Below the pieces are notes generated by a model. That model made no database searches. It was not told the DNA's origin and saw nothing but the letters and a program-made list of their open reading frames with translations. The position numbers and the translations under genes are program-made. From contig NZ_JBPGNY010000001.1 in NCBI RefSeq assembly GCF_051133435.1, positions 620,001-684,000 on the forward strand: a stretch of DNA of 64,000 nucleotides. The letters are read 5' to 3'. Of the stretch, positions 20,980 to 29,247 are shown one piece after another. The DNA comes from JAAYAO01 sp051133435 (GTDB lineage Bacteria > Actinomycetota > Actinomycetes > Propionibacteriales > Propionibacteriaceae). Numbering within the stretch: the first letter of the stretch is position 1; every line of letters begins with the position of its first letter.

Positions 20980-21768
20980 ATGCCAGTACAGCCCACACCA
21001 GCCGATGCTCTGATCGTCGGATACGACGGCTCCCCGACCGCCGAACTCGCACTGGAGTGGGCCGCCGCGATGGCCGTCCATCAGCAGCGGGAACTGCACA
21101 TCATGGCCGTCCGTGAATCCCGCAACGCCCCCGATCGAACCCCCGAGGCCCTGGCCACGGTGCGTGAGGCACATCCGGAGATCAACGTCTCGGCATCGGC
21201 GCCGGTCGGCAATGCGCGCTATCACTTGGTGCACGCGGCCGACACGGCTGCCTGCGTGGTGTTGGGCAACCGGGGCCGCAGTCGCTGGCAGGCCGCCCTG
21301 TTGGGCACGGTGTCGCTGTCGGTGGCGATGCATGCCCATTGCCCGGTGGTGATCATTCACAAGCGCGACACGGTCGTATCGCCCCCGATGAGACTGTTGG
21401 TCGGCGTGGACGGTTCGGCCACCAGCGTCGCCGCTGCCCGCTTCGCCGTGGAGATCGCACCCAATGGTGCCGAGGTGCGGGTGGTGATGGCCTGGCCGAC
21501 CGCGGCCACCGCCGAGCAGATCCCCCCGGCGGCCCAGGAAATCCTGGACCGGGTGGAACTCGACGAACCCGAAGGCGTGACCATCACCAAGGAGGCCCTG
21601 GCCGGTCATCCGGTCGATGTGCTGACCTCGCTGGCGAAGAATGCCGACCTGTTGGTGATGGGTCGGCGCGGCAACGAGGGCTTCACCGGGTTCCACATGG
21701 GTTCGACCGCCCAGCACGCGCTGTATGAGACTCCTTGCCCCATCGCGATGCTTCCTCAGCAAGACTGA
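20980..21768 (+). CDS. Universal stress protein with two Usp domains
   Basis: 262 residues. Both halves carry the ATP-binding signature G-2x-G-9x-G-S/T: GNRGRSRWQAALLGT in the first and GRRGNEGFTGFHMGST in the second. Each domain starts with the typical Asp strand (IVGYDGSPTAELAL and LVGVDGSATSVAAA). Tandem Usps are common in actinobacteria and respond to hypoxia or stress. The start at ATG 20980 is supported by a TANNNT box 7 nt upstream and absence of an SD. Confidence 0.9.
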   Translation: MPVQPTPADALIVGYDGSPTAELALEWAAAMAVHQQRELHIMAVRESRNAPDRTPEALATVREAHPEINVSASAPVGNARYHLVHAADTAACVVLGNRGRSRWQAALLGTVSLSVAMHAHCPVVIIHKRDTVVSPPMRLLVGVDGSATSVAAARFAVEIAPNGAEVRVVMAWPTAATAEQIPPAAQEILDRVELDEPEGVTITKEALAGHPVDVLTSLAKNADLLVMGRRGNEGFTGFHMGSTAQHALYETPCPIAMLPQQD

Positions 21769-21773
21769 GAGGC

Positions 21774-22265
21774 ATGTCACAGCACACCGATTCGTCCAGC
21801 AACCTGTCTCCGCAACGGCGCGGCCAGCGCATCGCGATGCCGCCCGAGGCGCTCAACGAATACCTGACCACCCAGCGCACCTGCCGGGTCGCCAGCGTGG
21901 ACAAGGACGGTCATCCGAACGTTTCGCCGCTGTGGTTCCTGTGGTTCGACGACGCCCTGTGGCTGTATTCGCTGACCCGCAGCCAGCGGTGGACGAACCT
22001 GATGCGCGATCCGCGGGTGGCGATCGTGGTCGACGACGGTGAGGCCTACACCGAACTGCGCGGGGTGGAGATTCGCGGCACCGCCGAAGCGGTCGGCCCC
22101 AGCCCCCGTCCCCGGGATGCCGAACTGCCCGAGCTGGCCGGGTTGGAGCAGGCCTTCGCCGACAAGTACTCCGGCGGCCAGGTCGGCCACGACGGCCGGC
22201 ACGGCTGGCTGAAGATCACTCCCAGCAAGATCACCAGCTGGGACTTCACCCGCATGGGTGGCTGA
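21774..22265 (+). CDS. PPOX-fold (pyridoxamine 5'-phosphate oxidase-like) flavin/F420-binding protein
   Basis: 163 residues from ATG 21774, just after a GAGAGG that overlaps the uspA stop region. The split-barrel fold is recognisable from EYLTTQRTCRVASVDKDGHPNVSPLWFLWFDDALWLYS and the RDPRVAIVVDDGE strand. Such proteins use FMN or F420 to reduce or oxidise small molecules; which one is not decidable from sequence alone. It overlaps the next gene by 8 nt. Confidence 0.8.
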   Translation: MSQHTDSSSNLSPQRRGQRIAMPPEALNEYLTTQRTCRVASVDKDGHPNVSPLWFLWFDDALWLYSLTRSQRWTNLMRDPRVAIVVDDGEAYTELRGVEIRGTAEAVGPSPRPRDAELPELAGLEQAFADKYSGGQVGHDGRHGWLKITPSKITSWDFTRMGG

Positions 22266-23133
22266 CCCGGTGGCCGAACAGCCGGTACTGGAACTGAACT
22301 GGGGCACGATCAGATCGGCGGGTGTCGCCGACCTGTTCGACATCGCCGCCGGTACCGGCTTCGAGTCGGTCACCATCACCGCATGGAAGTACCGCGAGGC
22401 CCTGGCCGCCGGCACAAGCCGTGACGAACTGATCGCCCGGCATCGGGCGTCCGGGGTGGCGATCGGATATCTCGATGGTGCGGTCCGCGGGTTACCGGGC
22501 ATGGCGGACGAGGAAGGCGCCCTGAAATCGAGCCTCGAGGAGGCCTTCCGGCTCGCCGAGGACTTCGGGATCCGCACCTTCAACGTCACGCACTTCGGAG
22601 GTGCGGTCGATGTCGACCGGAACCGGCTGGCAGATGCGGTCGGTGAGATGACGGCGCGCGCCGCGACCGAGGGCATCTCGATCGTCTTCGAGTTCATCCC
22701 CGGCACCGGCGTGCCGGACCTGGCCAGCGGTGTGCGGCTCGTGCAGCAGGTCGGTGCCGCCAACCTCAGTCTGCTGTTCGACACCTGGCACCACTGGCGC
22801 TCCGGGGGTCGGTTGGCCGATCTCGAAGCACTCGACCCGTCCCTGATCGGGGCCTGCCAGCTTGCCGACATGCCGGCCGACCGCGTCGACACCTTCCGTG
22901 CCGATGACCCGGAAGCCGCCGAACGCAATGCCCGGATGTACCGGCCGATGACCGGACGGCTGTTGCCGGGCGACGGGGTGTTGCCGCTGACCGAGGTGTG
23001 CGCCTGGTTCGCCACCCACCGTCCCGAACTTCCGTGGGGTGCCGAGGTGTTCAGCGCCGATCTGGACGCGATGGCTCCCGAGGATGCCGCGGCGGCGACG
23101 TATCGGTCGTTGCTGGAGCTCGCCGTACCGTAG
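22258..23133 (+). CDS. Sugar phosphate isomerase/epimerase-like TIM-barrel protein
   Basis: 291 residues of the xylose isomerase-like/AP-endonuclease-2 TIM-barrel family. Metal-site strands are visible (IVFEFIPGTGV with Glu; LLFDTWHHWRSGG with Asp and His; ACQLADMPADR with Asp; GAEVFS with Glu). The pattern resembles IolE/IolI or inosose/hydroxypyruvate isomerases, but the substrate is unknown. The start is GTG 22258, overlapping the previous stop, with GTG 22270 as an alternative. Confidence 0.8.
   Translation: MADPVAEQPVLELNWGTIRSAGVADLFDIAAGTGFESVTITAWKYREALAAGTSRDELIARHRASGVAIGYLDGAVRGLPGMADEEGALKSSLEEAFRLAEDFGIRTFNVTHFGGAVDVDRNRLADAVGEMTARAATEGISIVFEFIPGTGVPDLASGVRLVQQVGAANLSLLFDTWHHWRSGGRLADLEALDPSLIGACQLADMPADRVDTFRADDPEAAERNARMYRPMTGRLLPGDGVLPLTEVCAWFATHRPELPWGAEVFSADLDAMAPEDAAAATYRSLLELAVP
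23126..23131 (+). promoter_or_regulatory. -10 box of predicted leaderless methyltransferase promoter
   Basis: TACCGT, then AGGCGC (6 nt), then ATG 23138. The box overlaps the stop codon (TAG) of the preceding gene, and the same 12-mer TACCGTAGGCGC recurs at 59961-59972. Confidence 0.45.
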
Positions 23134-23137
23134 GCGC

Positions 23138-23752
23138 ATGGAAACAGCAGACCGGCCGTGGAATCTGAACATCCACTTCGACCGGTTGCTGAGTGATCTC
23201 GTTGACCCGGGCAGCCGGGTTCTCGATGTCGGCTGCGGCGATGGATTCCTGAGCGCCCGGTTGGCCGAGTCAGGCTGCCGGGTGGTCGGGCTGGACAGCG
23301 ATGCCGACGTGTTGGATCGCGCCCGGCAACGCTTCGGCAGCCACGACATCGCATGGGTGCACGGCGACCTGCTGACCTGCGACCTCACGGACGAGAGCTT
23401 CGATGCCGTGCTGTCCAACGCGACCCTGCATCACCTACCCGATACCGCCGAAGGCCTGCGCCGGATGAAGCGACTGACGCGACCGGGTGGACGGATCGGG
23501 GTGGTCGGCTTCGCCCGCAATGGGCTGCTCGACTGGCCGAGGTCGCTGGTCGGCGCGCTGGGCATGGCGATCATCAACCGGGTGCGGGGGCAGTGGACCC
23601 ACACCGCTCCCATGGTTACCGAACTACCGCTGACCTACGGCGAGATGCGCAGGCTGTCGCAAGCGGTGCTCCCCGGTCGGCGGTTCCGCAAACTGTGGTT
23701 GGGCCGCTATTGGCTGGCCTATCGAAAACCGGTGTCCGACCACGCAGGCTGA
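23138..23752 (+). CDS. Class I SAM-dependent methyltransferase
   Basis: 204 residues. Motif I is VLDVGCGDGFLSARLAESG, followed by the acidic strand VVGLDSD and the post-motif SFDAVLSNATLHHLPD typical of UbiE/Methyltransf_11 enzymes. The C-terminal helix region (RRFRKLWLGRYWLAYRKP) may be peripheral. Substrate unknown. Start at ATG 23138 is favoured by the 6-nt TANNNT spacing; an upstream in-frame start inside the isomerase gene is rejected. Confidence 0.88.
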   Translation: METADRPWNLNIHFDRLLSDLVDPGSRVLDVGCGDGFLSARLAESGCRVVGLDSDADVLDRARQRFGSHDIAWVHGDLLTCDLTDESFDAVLSNATLHHLPDTAEGLRRMKRLTRPGGRIGVVGFARNGLLDWPRSLVGALGMAIINRVRGQWTHTAPMVTELPLTYGEMRRLSQAVLPGRRFRKLWLGRYWLAYRKPVSDHAG

Positions 23753-23855
23753 TCAGATGGAAGTAGGAACCCACGACAAATGCTCAGTCCACGTGCGGTC
23801 AGTCGAGGTGGGGCTTGGCAATTCACACGGCGCGTGACAAGGCAGAATCTGATTC

Positions 23856-24623
23856 ATGCCGATCAAGAGATACACCGTGCATGATCTTCCTGAACGGAGA
23901 GTTCACCCACGAGCGGCGCCGGGGCACCAACACCTTCAAGTTGCTCACGCGACTCTTTCCGGGGTTTTCGAGAGCCTTCATGTGGTTCGTCAAGCGGCGG
24001 CCGACAAGGACGCGCGCGGCCGGCTCCGTGATCCAGAGGTTGATCTCCTTCGATCGGCCCTGATTCTGGCAGGCGCTGGTCTTGACGCTGTCATAAGGAG
24101 GCTCGCCCGTGATGCTTTGCCGAATTTGCTTGCCGTGGGATCGCCCCAGACGGCCGCCCACCGAGCATTCAAAGAGCAGATTAGAGGCGAAGTCCGAGAC
24201 AAGTCCCCCTCGGATTCATGGACGCGAGCCATCCTTGCTGATGACCCGAGACAGGCCATGATCGATGTCTACGTCAGAGAGCGGACTCAAGGCAGTCTCC
24301 AGTCCGAGAAGGACCTCAAACGGATACGCCAAGCACTCGGAATCACCGATACCGTGATTCCGGACGACCGGATTGCAGAGCTGCGCCCATTCCTCACAGC
24401 CCGAAATCAAGTTGCGCATGACCTCGATATCAAGGATCCCGGAGACGAGACCTGGGGGCCCCGCTACTCGCGAACCGTGACCACGGTAGTCAAGCAGTGC
24501 AACTTGGCGCTGAGCCTGTCCGACTCCTTTGTCGTCGCCGTTTCAGATGCGCTCGGCGGACCACCCGCGCTGGGGCGGCCCCGCAAAAGGGCGTCCCAAG
24601 AGACCGGCCCACTCAACCGCTGA
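23856..24623 (+). CDS. HEPN-domain-like protein, orphan
   Basis: 255 residues, mostly alpha-helical. The C-terminal half contains RNQVAH (residues 183-188), the R-x4-H motif of HEPN ribonuclease-type domains, after a helix ending AELRPFLTA. An upstream helix (DLLRSALILAGAGLDAVIRRLARDALPNLL) resembles the first helices of RiboL-PSP-HEPN-like proteins. The first ~45 residues are rich in His/Arg/Pro and look less protein-like, so the true start may be internal or an early frameshift may be present. Base composition is visibly less GC-rich than its neighbours. No partner antitoxin gene is seen. Toxin or defence function is inferred. Confidence 0.55.
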   Translation: MPIKRYTVHDLPERRVHPRAAPGHQHLQVAHATLSGVFESLHVVRQAAADKDARGRLRDPEVDLLRSALILAGAGLDAVIRRLARDALPNLLAVGSPQTAAHRAFKEQIRGEVRDKSPSDSWTRAILADDPRQAMIDVYVRERTQGSLQSEKDLKRIRQALGITDTVIPDDRIAELRPFLTARNQVAHDLDIKDPGDETWGPRYSRTVTTVVKQCNLALSLSDSFVVAVSDALGGPPALGRPRKRASQETGPLNR

Positions 24624-24664
24624 GTTTCAGCCGATGTGAAGTTCTGATGAGCGTGGCGGCACGG

Positions 24665-25153
24665 CTAGCGATAGTTCGTGTACTGCACCGCGAAGTCGTA
24701 GTCCTGATCGTTGATCAGCTTCTGCACGGCCTGCAGGGCGTCGCGCGACTTCGAGCTGACCCGCAGCTCGTCGCCCTGGATCTGGGCCTTGACGCCCTTG
24801 GGCCCCTCGTCGCGGATCAGCTTGGAGATCTTCTTCGCGTTCTCGGTGGAGATGCCTTCCTTGGTGGAGGCGGTGATCTTCCACAACTTGCCCGACGAGC
24901 GCGGGTCGCCGGCGTCCAGAGCCTTCAGGCTCACCCCGCGGCGCACCAACTTCGACTGGAAGACATCGAGCACGGCCTTGACCTTGTCCTCGGAGTCGGC
25001 CTGCATTTCGATCAGGTCGCCCGACCATTCGATGCCCGCGTCGGTGCCCTTGAAGTCGAACCGCTGCCGGACCTCCTTGGCCGCCTGATTCAGGGCGTTG
25101 TCGACTTCCTGCCGATCCACCTTGCTGACCACGTCGAATGAGCTGTCCGCCAT
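24665..25153 (-). CDS. yajQ: YajQ family cyclic di-GMP-binding protein
   Basis: 162 residues, standard length; two ferredoxin-like domains with conserved SSFDVVSKVDRQEVDNALNQ at the N-terminus and QVEK-like VSSKSRDALQAVQKLINDQDYDFAVQYTNYR at the C-terminus. Family members bind nucleotides and some c-di-GMP. AGGAGG lies upstream of the ATG. Confidence 0.95.
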   Translation of the reverse strand: MADSSFDVVSKVDRQEVDNALNQAAKEVRQRFDFKGTDAGIEWSGDLIEMQADSEDKVKAVLDVFQSKLVRRGVSLKALDAGDPRSSGKLWKITASTKEGISTENAKKISKLIRDEGPKGVKAQIQGDELRVSSKSRDALQAVQKLINDQDYDFAVQYTNYR

Positions 25154-25268
25154 CTGTCCCCTCCTGAAGTCGCTGTCGGCCCATCATGCCAGCAGATCGC
25201 ACCTTTTCGATTGGCTCTCGGAGCCGCGATTCGCTAAAGTTCTTCTTCGTCGCCGAGCCCGGCGACAC

Positions 25269-25350
25269 GGCAGCTTGCCCGAGCGGCCAAAGGGAGCGGT
25301 CTGTAAAACCGTCGGCTTCGCCTTCGTTGGTTCGAATCCAACAGCTGCCA
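25269..25350 (+). tRNA. tRNA-Tyr (GTA)
   Basis: 82-nt class II tRNA: acceptor GGCAGCT/AGCTGCC, anticodon loop in GGTCTGTAAAACC (anticodon GTA), long variable arm GTCGGCTTCGCCTTC, T arm GTTGGTTCGAATCCAAC, discriminator A; CCA not encoded. Confidence 0.96.
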
Positions 25351-25358
25351 CCCACGAG

Positions 25359-25385
25359 CGGCCCGAGTCCACCGGATTCGGGCCG
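25359..25385 (+). terminator. Terminator of tRNA-Tyr
   Basis: CGGCCCGAGTCC, loop ACC, GGATTCGGGCCG: a 12-bp stem with one G-T pair, starting 9 nt after the tRNA and followed by TTAGTCTTT. The next gene's -10 box begins two bases later. Confidence 0.75.
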
Positions 25386-25386
25386 T

Positions 25387-25392
25387 TAGTCT
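25387..25392 (+). promoter_or_regulatory. -10 box of predicted leaderless PPOX gene promoter
   Basis: TAGTCT, then TTGCCC (6 nt), then ATG 25399; abuts the tRNA-Tyr terminator. Confidence 0.45.
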
Positions 25393-25398
25393 TTGCCC

Positions 25399-25794
25399 AT
25401 GGTCACTCTCACCGACTCCCAGAAGGCCCTGCTGGCGCGTCCCATCTACGCCTCACTGGGCACCATCCGGCCCGACAACACCGTCACGGTCAACCCGATG
25501 TGGTTCGAGTTCGACGGCGAGGTGGTGAAGTTCACCCACACCTCGACCCGCGGCAAGTACCGCAACCTGCAGCAGAACCCGTCGATGTGCCTGATGGTGC
25601 TCGACCCCGACGACCCGTTCAACTACGCCGAACTGCGCGGTTCGTTGAAGGAGGTCATCGAGGACCCGACCGGTTCGTTCTGGGTGCATCTAGCCGCGCG
25701 CTACGGCAACCCGGGTGCCCCGGCGCCGGACGACTCCCCCGACCGGGTGATCCTGGTGATGCAGATCGACAAGGTGCTGGGTTTCACCGGCTGA
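25399..25794 (+). CDS. PPOX-class F420/FMN-dependent enzyme
   Basis: 131 residues. SLGTIRPDNTVTVNPMWFEFDGEVVKFTHTSTRGKYRNLQQNPSMCLMVLDP is the split-barrel pattern of actinobacterial F420-dependent PPOX-class proteins (Rv1155-like). Ends shortly after the strand RVILVMQIDKVLGF. Substrate unknown. Start is set by ATG 25399 with a TANNNT box 6 nt upstream. Confidence 0.85.
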   Translation: MVTLTDSQKALLARPIYASLGTIRPDNTVTVNPMWFEFDGEVVKFTHTSTRGKYRNLQQNPSMCLMVLDPDDPFNYAELRGSLKEVIEDPTGSFWVHLAARYGNPGAPAPDDSPDRVILVMQIDKVLGFTG

Positions 25795-25837
25795 CCTGCA
25801 TCGGCTGAACCGACCGGCGGATCCGGCGTCCGCTGAG

Positions 25838-25843
25838 TATGGT
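25838..25843 (+). promoter_or_regulatory. -10 box of predicted leaderless xthA promoter
   Basis: TATGGT, then GTGCCCC (7 nt), then GTG 25851. The box overlaps the alternative ATG at 25839, arguing against that start. Confidence 0.5.
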
Positions 25844-25850
25844 GTGCCCC

Positions 25851-26675
25851 GTGTTACGCATCGCCACCTTCAACGTCAACGGCATCCGGGCCGCCCACCG
25901 GCGCGGCTTTCTCGACTGGCTGACCGAGCGCCAACCCGATGTGGTCGCGCTGCAGGAGGTGCGGGCCGCCGAGGCCATGCTGCCGGACGGGCCGTGGGGT
26001 CACCTGCACGGCAGCTACGACGCCGGGACGTTGGCCGGCCGCAACGGGGTCGCGGTACTCACCCGGGAAGCCCCCACCTCGGTGCGGGCCGGCATCGGCG
26101 CTAAGGAGTTCGACGGCGAGGGCCGCTACATCGAGGTCGACATCGAACGTCCGGGCCTGCCGGGATTGACGGTGGCCTCGGTGTACGTGCCCAAGGGCGG
26201 CACCCCCTTCGAGGACGAGGCGTCGCTGGCCAAGATGGAACGCAAGTTCCGGTTTCTGCGCCGCTTCGCACGCAAGCTCACCGAATCGCGCCGCGAAGCT
26301 GCCAAGGCGGGGCGGGAGTTCATCGTGCTGGGTGATTTCAACATCGCCCACCAGGAGATCGACCTGAAGAACTTCAAGACCAACCGCAAGAGCGAGGGCT
26401 TCCTGCCCGAGGAGCGCGAGTGGTTCGGCACGATCCTGGGCAGCCGCACCCTGCACGATGTGGTGCGCCGGCTGCACCCCGACCAGCCGGGCCCCTACTC
26501 CTGGTGGAGTTGGCGCGGCCAGGCGTTCACCAATGACGCCGGCTGGCGGATCGACTACCACCTCGCCTCACCCGCCCTGGCCCGCACCGCGATCACCGGC
26601 GGCACCGACCGTCCGGAAAGCTACGAAGCACGGGTGAGCGATCACGCCGCAGTCGTGGTTGACTACGACTTCTGA
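25851..26675 (+). CDS. xth: Exodeoxyribonuclease III / AP endonuclease
   Basis: Mg-dependent base-excision-repair nuclease, 274 residues from GTG 25851 (VLRIATFNVNGIRAAHRRGF). Metal and catalytic motifs: ATFNVNGIR (Asn), LQEVRA (Glu), VYVPKG (Tyr), LGDFNIAHQEID (Asp/Asn), DAGWRIDYHLAS (Asp) and VSDHAAVVVD (His). An in-frame ATG 12 nt upstream lies inside the predicted -10 box, so GTG is preferred. Confidence 0.95.
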   Translation: MLRIATFNVNGIRAAHRRGFLDWLTERQPDVVALQEVRAAEAMLPDGPWGHLHGSYDAGTLAGRNGVAVLTREAPTSVRAGIGAKEFDGEGRYIEVDIERPGLPGLTVASVYVPKGGTPFEDEASLAKMERKFRFLRRFARKLTESRREAAKAGREFIVLGDFNIAHQEIDLKNFKTNRKSEGFLPEEREWFGTILGSRTLHDVVRRLHPDQPGPYSWWSWRGQAFTNDAGWRIDYHLASPALARTAITGGTDRPESYEARVSDHAAVVVDYDF

Positions 26676-26716
26676 GCCCTGATTTTTCCGAGCCCCCGAA
26701 ACGCGAAGGAAACGCC

Positions 26717-27739
26717 ATGCCCAGCTTCAGCCCCGGTGCCACCGGAACCGACGAGGTGTTGTTCCGACGTTTGGGCGCGGTGGGTCAGATCCGGCTGAAC
26801 CGTCCCAAGGCGATCAACTCGCTGTCGTTGGCGATGGTTGAGGCGATCGAGCAGCAGCTGCTGGCGTGGACCGACGACGATCAGGTGCGGTCGGTGTACA
26901 TCGACGGTGCCGGTGAACGTGGCCTGTGTGCCGGTGGGGACGTGCGCGCGGTGCGCGAAGAGGTGCTCAGCACCGGTGCGCCGGGCCCGTTCTTCGAAAC
27001 CGAGTACCGGATGAACCTGCTGATCAGCAGTTACCCGAAGCCGATCGTGTCGGCGATGCACGGCATCACGATGGGTGGCGGGATCGGGGTTGGCGGGCAT
27101 GCCGAGCTGCGGCTGGTCACCGAAACCTCGCAGTTGGCGATGCCCGAAACCGTGATCGGCTTCTTCCCCGATGTCGGTGCCCGCTGGCTGCTCAGCCGGG
27201 CCCCCGGCGAGTTCGGCACCTGGCTGGCATTGACCGGTAACGCGATCGACGGTGCGGACGCGATCGCGCTGGGCCTGGCCGACACCCTGGTGCGCGAGGA
27301 TACCCTCAACGAGATCGTGGACGGCCTGGCCAATGAGACCCCGGTCGGTGACGACGTCGGCAACCCGGCCCCCCGCGCGGGCCTGCGGAACCATCGCGGT
27401 TGGATCGACGAATGTTTCGCCGGCGACGACCCCGAACAGATCTGCGCCCGGCTCGAGGCACACGACGACCCGGCCGCCCGGGAGACCGCCCGGACGCTTC
27501 GGGCCCGCTCCCCGTTCGCGGTGGCGGTGTCACTGGCCGCACTGCGCAAGGCCGAGCGGGCCGAGAGCCTGGACGAGGTGCTCACCGATGATTTGAAGAT
27601 CGCGCACGCGATGACCGCCCACCCCGACTTCGCCGAAGGGGTGCGCGCCCAGTTGGTCGACAAGGATCGCAATCCGCGGTGGGCCGATGCGTCCTTGGCC
27701 GCGGTCGACGCCGAGCAGGTCGCCGCGGTCGTCGGCTAA
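26717..27739 (+). CDS. 3-hydroxyisobutyryl-CoA hydrolase-like enoyl-CoA hydratase/isomerase family protein
   Basis: 340 residues, crotonase fold. Contains GQIRLNRPKAINSLSLAMV, the oxyanion-hole segments GERGLCAGGDVRAV and HGITMGGGIGVGGHAELRLVTE, and AMPETVIGFFPDVGARWLLSR, the HIBCH signature, plus the long C-terminal region characteristic of the hydrolase subgroup (SPFAVAVSLAALRKA). Family members act in valine catabolism; substrate here is inferred. AAGGAAA precedes the ATG. Converges with the mannosyltransferase gene with a 4-nt overlap of the 3' ends. Confidence 0.88.
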   Translation: MPSFSPGATGTDEVLFRRLGAVGQIRLNRPKAINSLSLAMVEAIEQQLLAWTDDDQVRSVYIDGAGERGLCAGGDVRAVREEVLSTGAPGPFFETEYRMNLLISSYPKPIVSAMHGITMGGGIGVGGHAELRLVTETSQLAMPETVIGFFPDVGARWLLSRAPGEFGTWLALTGNAIDGADAIALGLADTLVREDTLNEIVDGLANETPVGDDVGNPAPRAGLRNHRGWIDECFAGDDPEQICARLEAHDDPAARETARTLRARSPFAVAVSLAALRKAERAESLDEVLTDDLKIAHAMTAHPDFAEGVRAQLVDKDRNPRWADASLAAVDAEQVAAVVG

Positions 27740-29247
27740 CCGCTGCTGGGCAGCATGCCGCTGCGCATCAGCCGACGGTCGTGCCAGAGGGCGACTGCGG
27801 CGATGCCGATCACCGCGACCAGGCCGACGGCCAGCGAATCGTTGCGCAGGGCGACGTTGCCGCCGGTGTAGACGACCAGCCCGACGGTGACCCACACCGA
27901 CAGTCGCACGAGTTTGCTGGACGGCTCCGACATCGGCAGCAGTAGCCCGCCCCACATCAGGTACCAGACGTGCAGGGCCGGCCCGCCCAGGGCGAAGGCG
28001 AGGTACGACCAGCTCAGGAAACGAAGCGGTCGGCGCAGCGCGATGCGGATCCCGAACCAGCCGATCAGGCCGACGGTGAACACCATGCCGACGACCCGGA
28101 AGATCAGGGTGATCCGGCCGGTGTACTCGTACAGGCCGAAGCCGATCAGAATGTTCTTGACGCCTTCGGCGGCCATCGTGGTGGGCGCGATGGTGGGCAC
28201 CATGCCGGGCACGTTGACGGCGTTGAACCACCCGAAACCCAACCCGGTGAGCAGGGACACCCCGGCGAAGGTTCCCCCGGCAACCAGGGCGCCGATCAGC
28301 ATCTCGCGCAGGATCAGCCCCCAGTTCGACCAATTCCGCCGCAGCCCGGGTATTGACAGCAGCACGATCGCCACCGCGGCCAGCGCCGCAGGCTGTTTGA
28401 TCGCGCTCGCCACCCCGACCAACATCAGGCCCCACCAGTAGTGCCGTCCGGTGCCGCACCACAGTCCGGCCACGACCAGGCCGAGCATCAGGGCGTCGTT
28501 GTGCGCGCCGCCGACGAAGTGCAGCAGCACCAGCGGGTTGAGCAGCACGAACCAGGACGCCGGCGCGACCGGTAGCCGCAGTTGCCGCATCAACAGCGGG
28601 AAGAAGGCCGCCAACAGTGCCACCCCGAGCAGCGCCGGCAATCGCATCGCGACCGCGGCCCAGTAGGCGTTGTGCCCGGTGAGGTCGACCAGGAAGTGCT
28701 GAATCTGGAGGCTGAGGGGTCCGTAGGGTGCCGGGGTGTGCAGCCAGACCCGCTCGACCGGGTCGGCGAAGGGTCCGGGGAGTGCCCCGGGGCCGACCTG
28801 GTAGGGGCTGACATCGTTGTGCACCATCCAGCCCTGGGCGGCATAGGAGTAGGCGTCGCGGCTGTAGATCGGTGGGGCGAGCACCATCGGTGCGCTCCAC
28901 AGGGCCAGCACCGCGGAGTAACTGACCGGCATCCGTCCCTCGGGGCGCAGCCGGAACCAGGCGTCCACGAGCAGGGCCAGGCCGACCATCACCAGGATGG
29001 TGGCCACACCCCGGCCGAGTTCGGTGTTCGCTCCGATCGGTTCGAGCACGATCCACCAGGGGCTGTCCGGGGGCAGGTAGGCGGGGCTCAGCCCACCGAG
29101 GGTGGCCAGAGCGACACCGAGGAAGCCTCGCCGCACCGCCCGGATCGACCACGCCGCACCGGTGGCGAGCATGGCTGCGCGCCACAGCCGCGCGACCGTG
29201 CCACGGTTGCGCCTGATGAGGTGGGGGGTGGTTCGCCGGAGATTCAC
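27736..29247 (-). CDS. Polyprenol-phosphate-mannose-dependent alpha-1,6-mannosyltransferase (MptB-like)
   Basis: 503-residue GT-C membrane glycosyltransferase with about a dozen predicted transmembrane helices. The catalytic loop after the first helices contains PPIYSRDAYSYAAQGW, the acidic motif of this family, followed by HTPAPYGPLSL. MptB-type enzymes extend the mannan core of lipomannan-type lipoglycans. GTG 29247 overlaps the upstream ferredoxin-like gene's stop as GTGA, so it is translated as the last gene of that operon although the functional link is unclear. A 44-codon in-frame extension inside the ferredoxin gene is rejected. Confidence 0.82.
   Translation of the reverse strand: MNLRRTTPHLIRRNRGTVARLWRAAMLATGAAWSIRAVRRGFLGVALATLGGLSPAYLPPDSPWWIVLEPIGANTELGRGVATILVMVGLALLVDAWFRLRPEGRMPVSYSAVLALWSAPMVLAPPIYSRDAYSYAAQGWMVHNDVSPYQVGPGALPGPFADPVERVWLHTPAPYGPLSLQIQHFLVDLTGHNAYWAAVAMRLPALLGVALLAAFFPLLMRQLRLPVAPASWFVLLNPLVLLHFVGGAHNDALMLGLVVAGLWCGTGRHYWWGLMLVGVASAIKQPAALAAVAIVLLSIPGLRRNWSNWGLILREMLIGALVAGGTFAGVSLLTGLGFGWFNAVNVPGMVPTIAPTTMAAEGVKNILIGFGLYEYTGRITLIFRVVGMVFTVGLIGWFGIRIALRRPLRFLSWSYLAFALGGPALHVWYLMWGGLLLPMSEPSSKLVRLSVWVTVGLVVYTGGNVALRNDSLAVGLVAVIGIAAVALWHDRRLMRSGMLPSSG

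Noticed and set aside
23815..24063. 82-codon open frame overlapping the start of the HEPN-like gene
   Set aside because: No recognisable features and no ribosome site; kept only as a hint that the HEPN-like gene may have an early frameshift.
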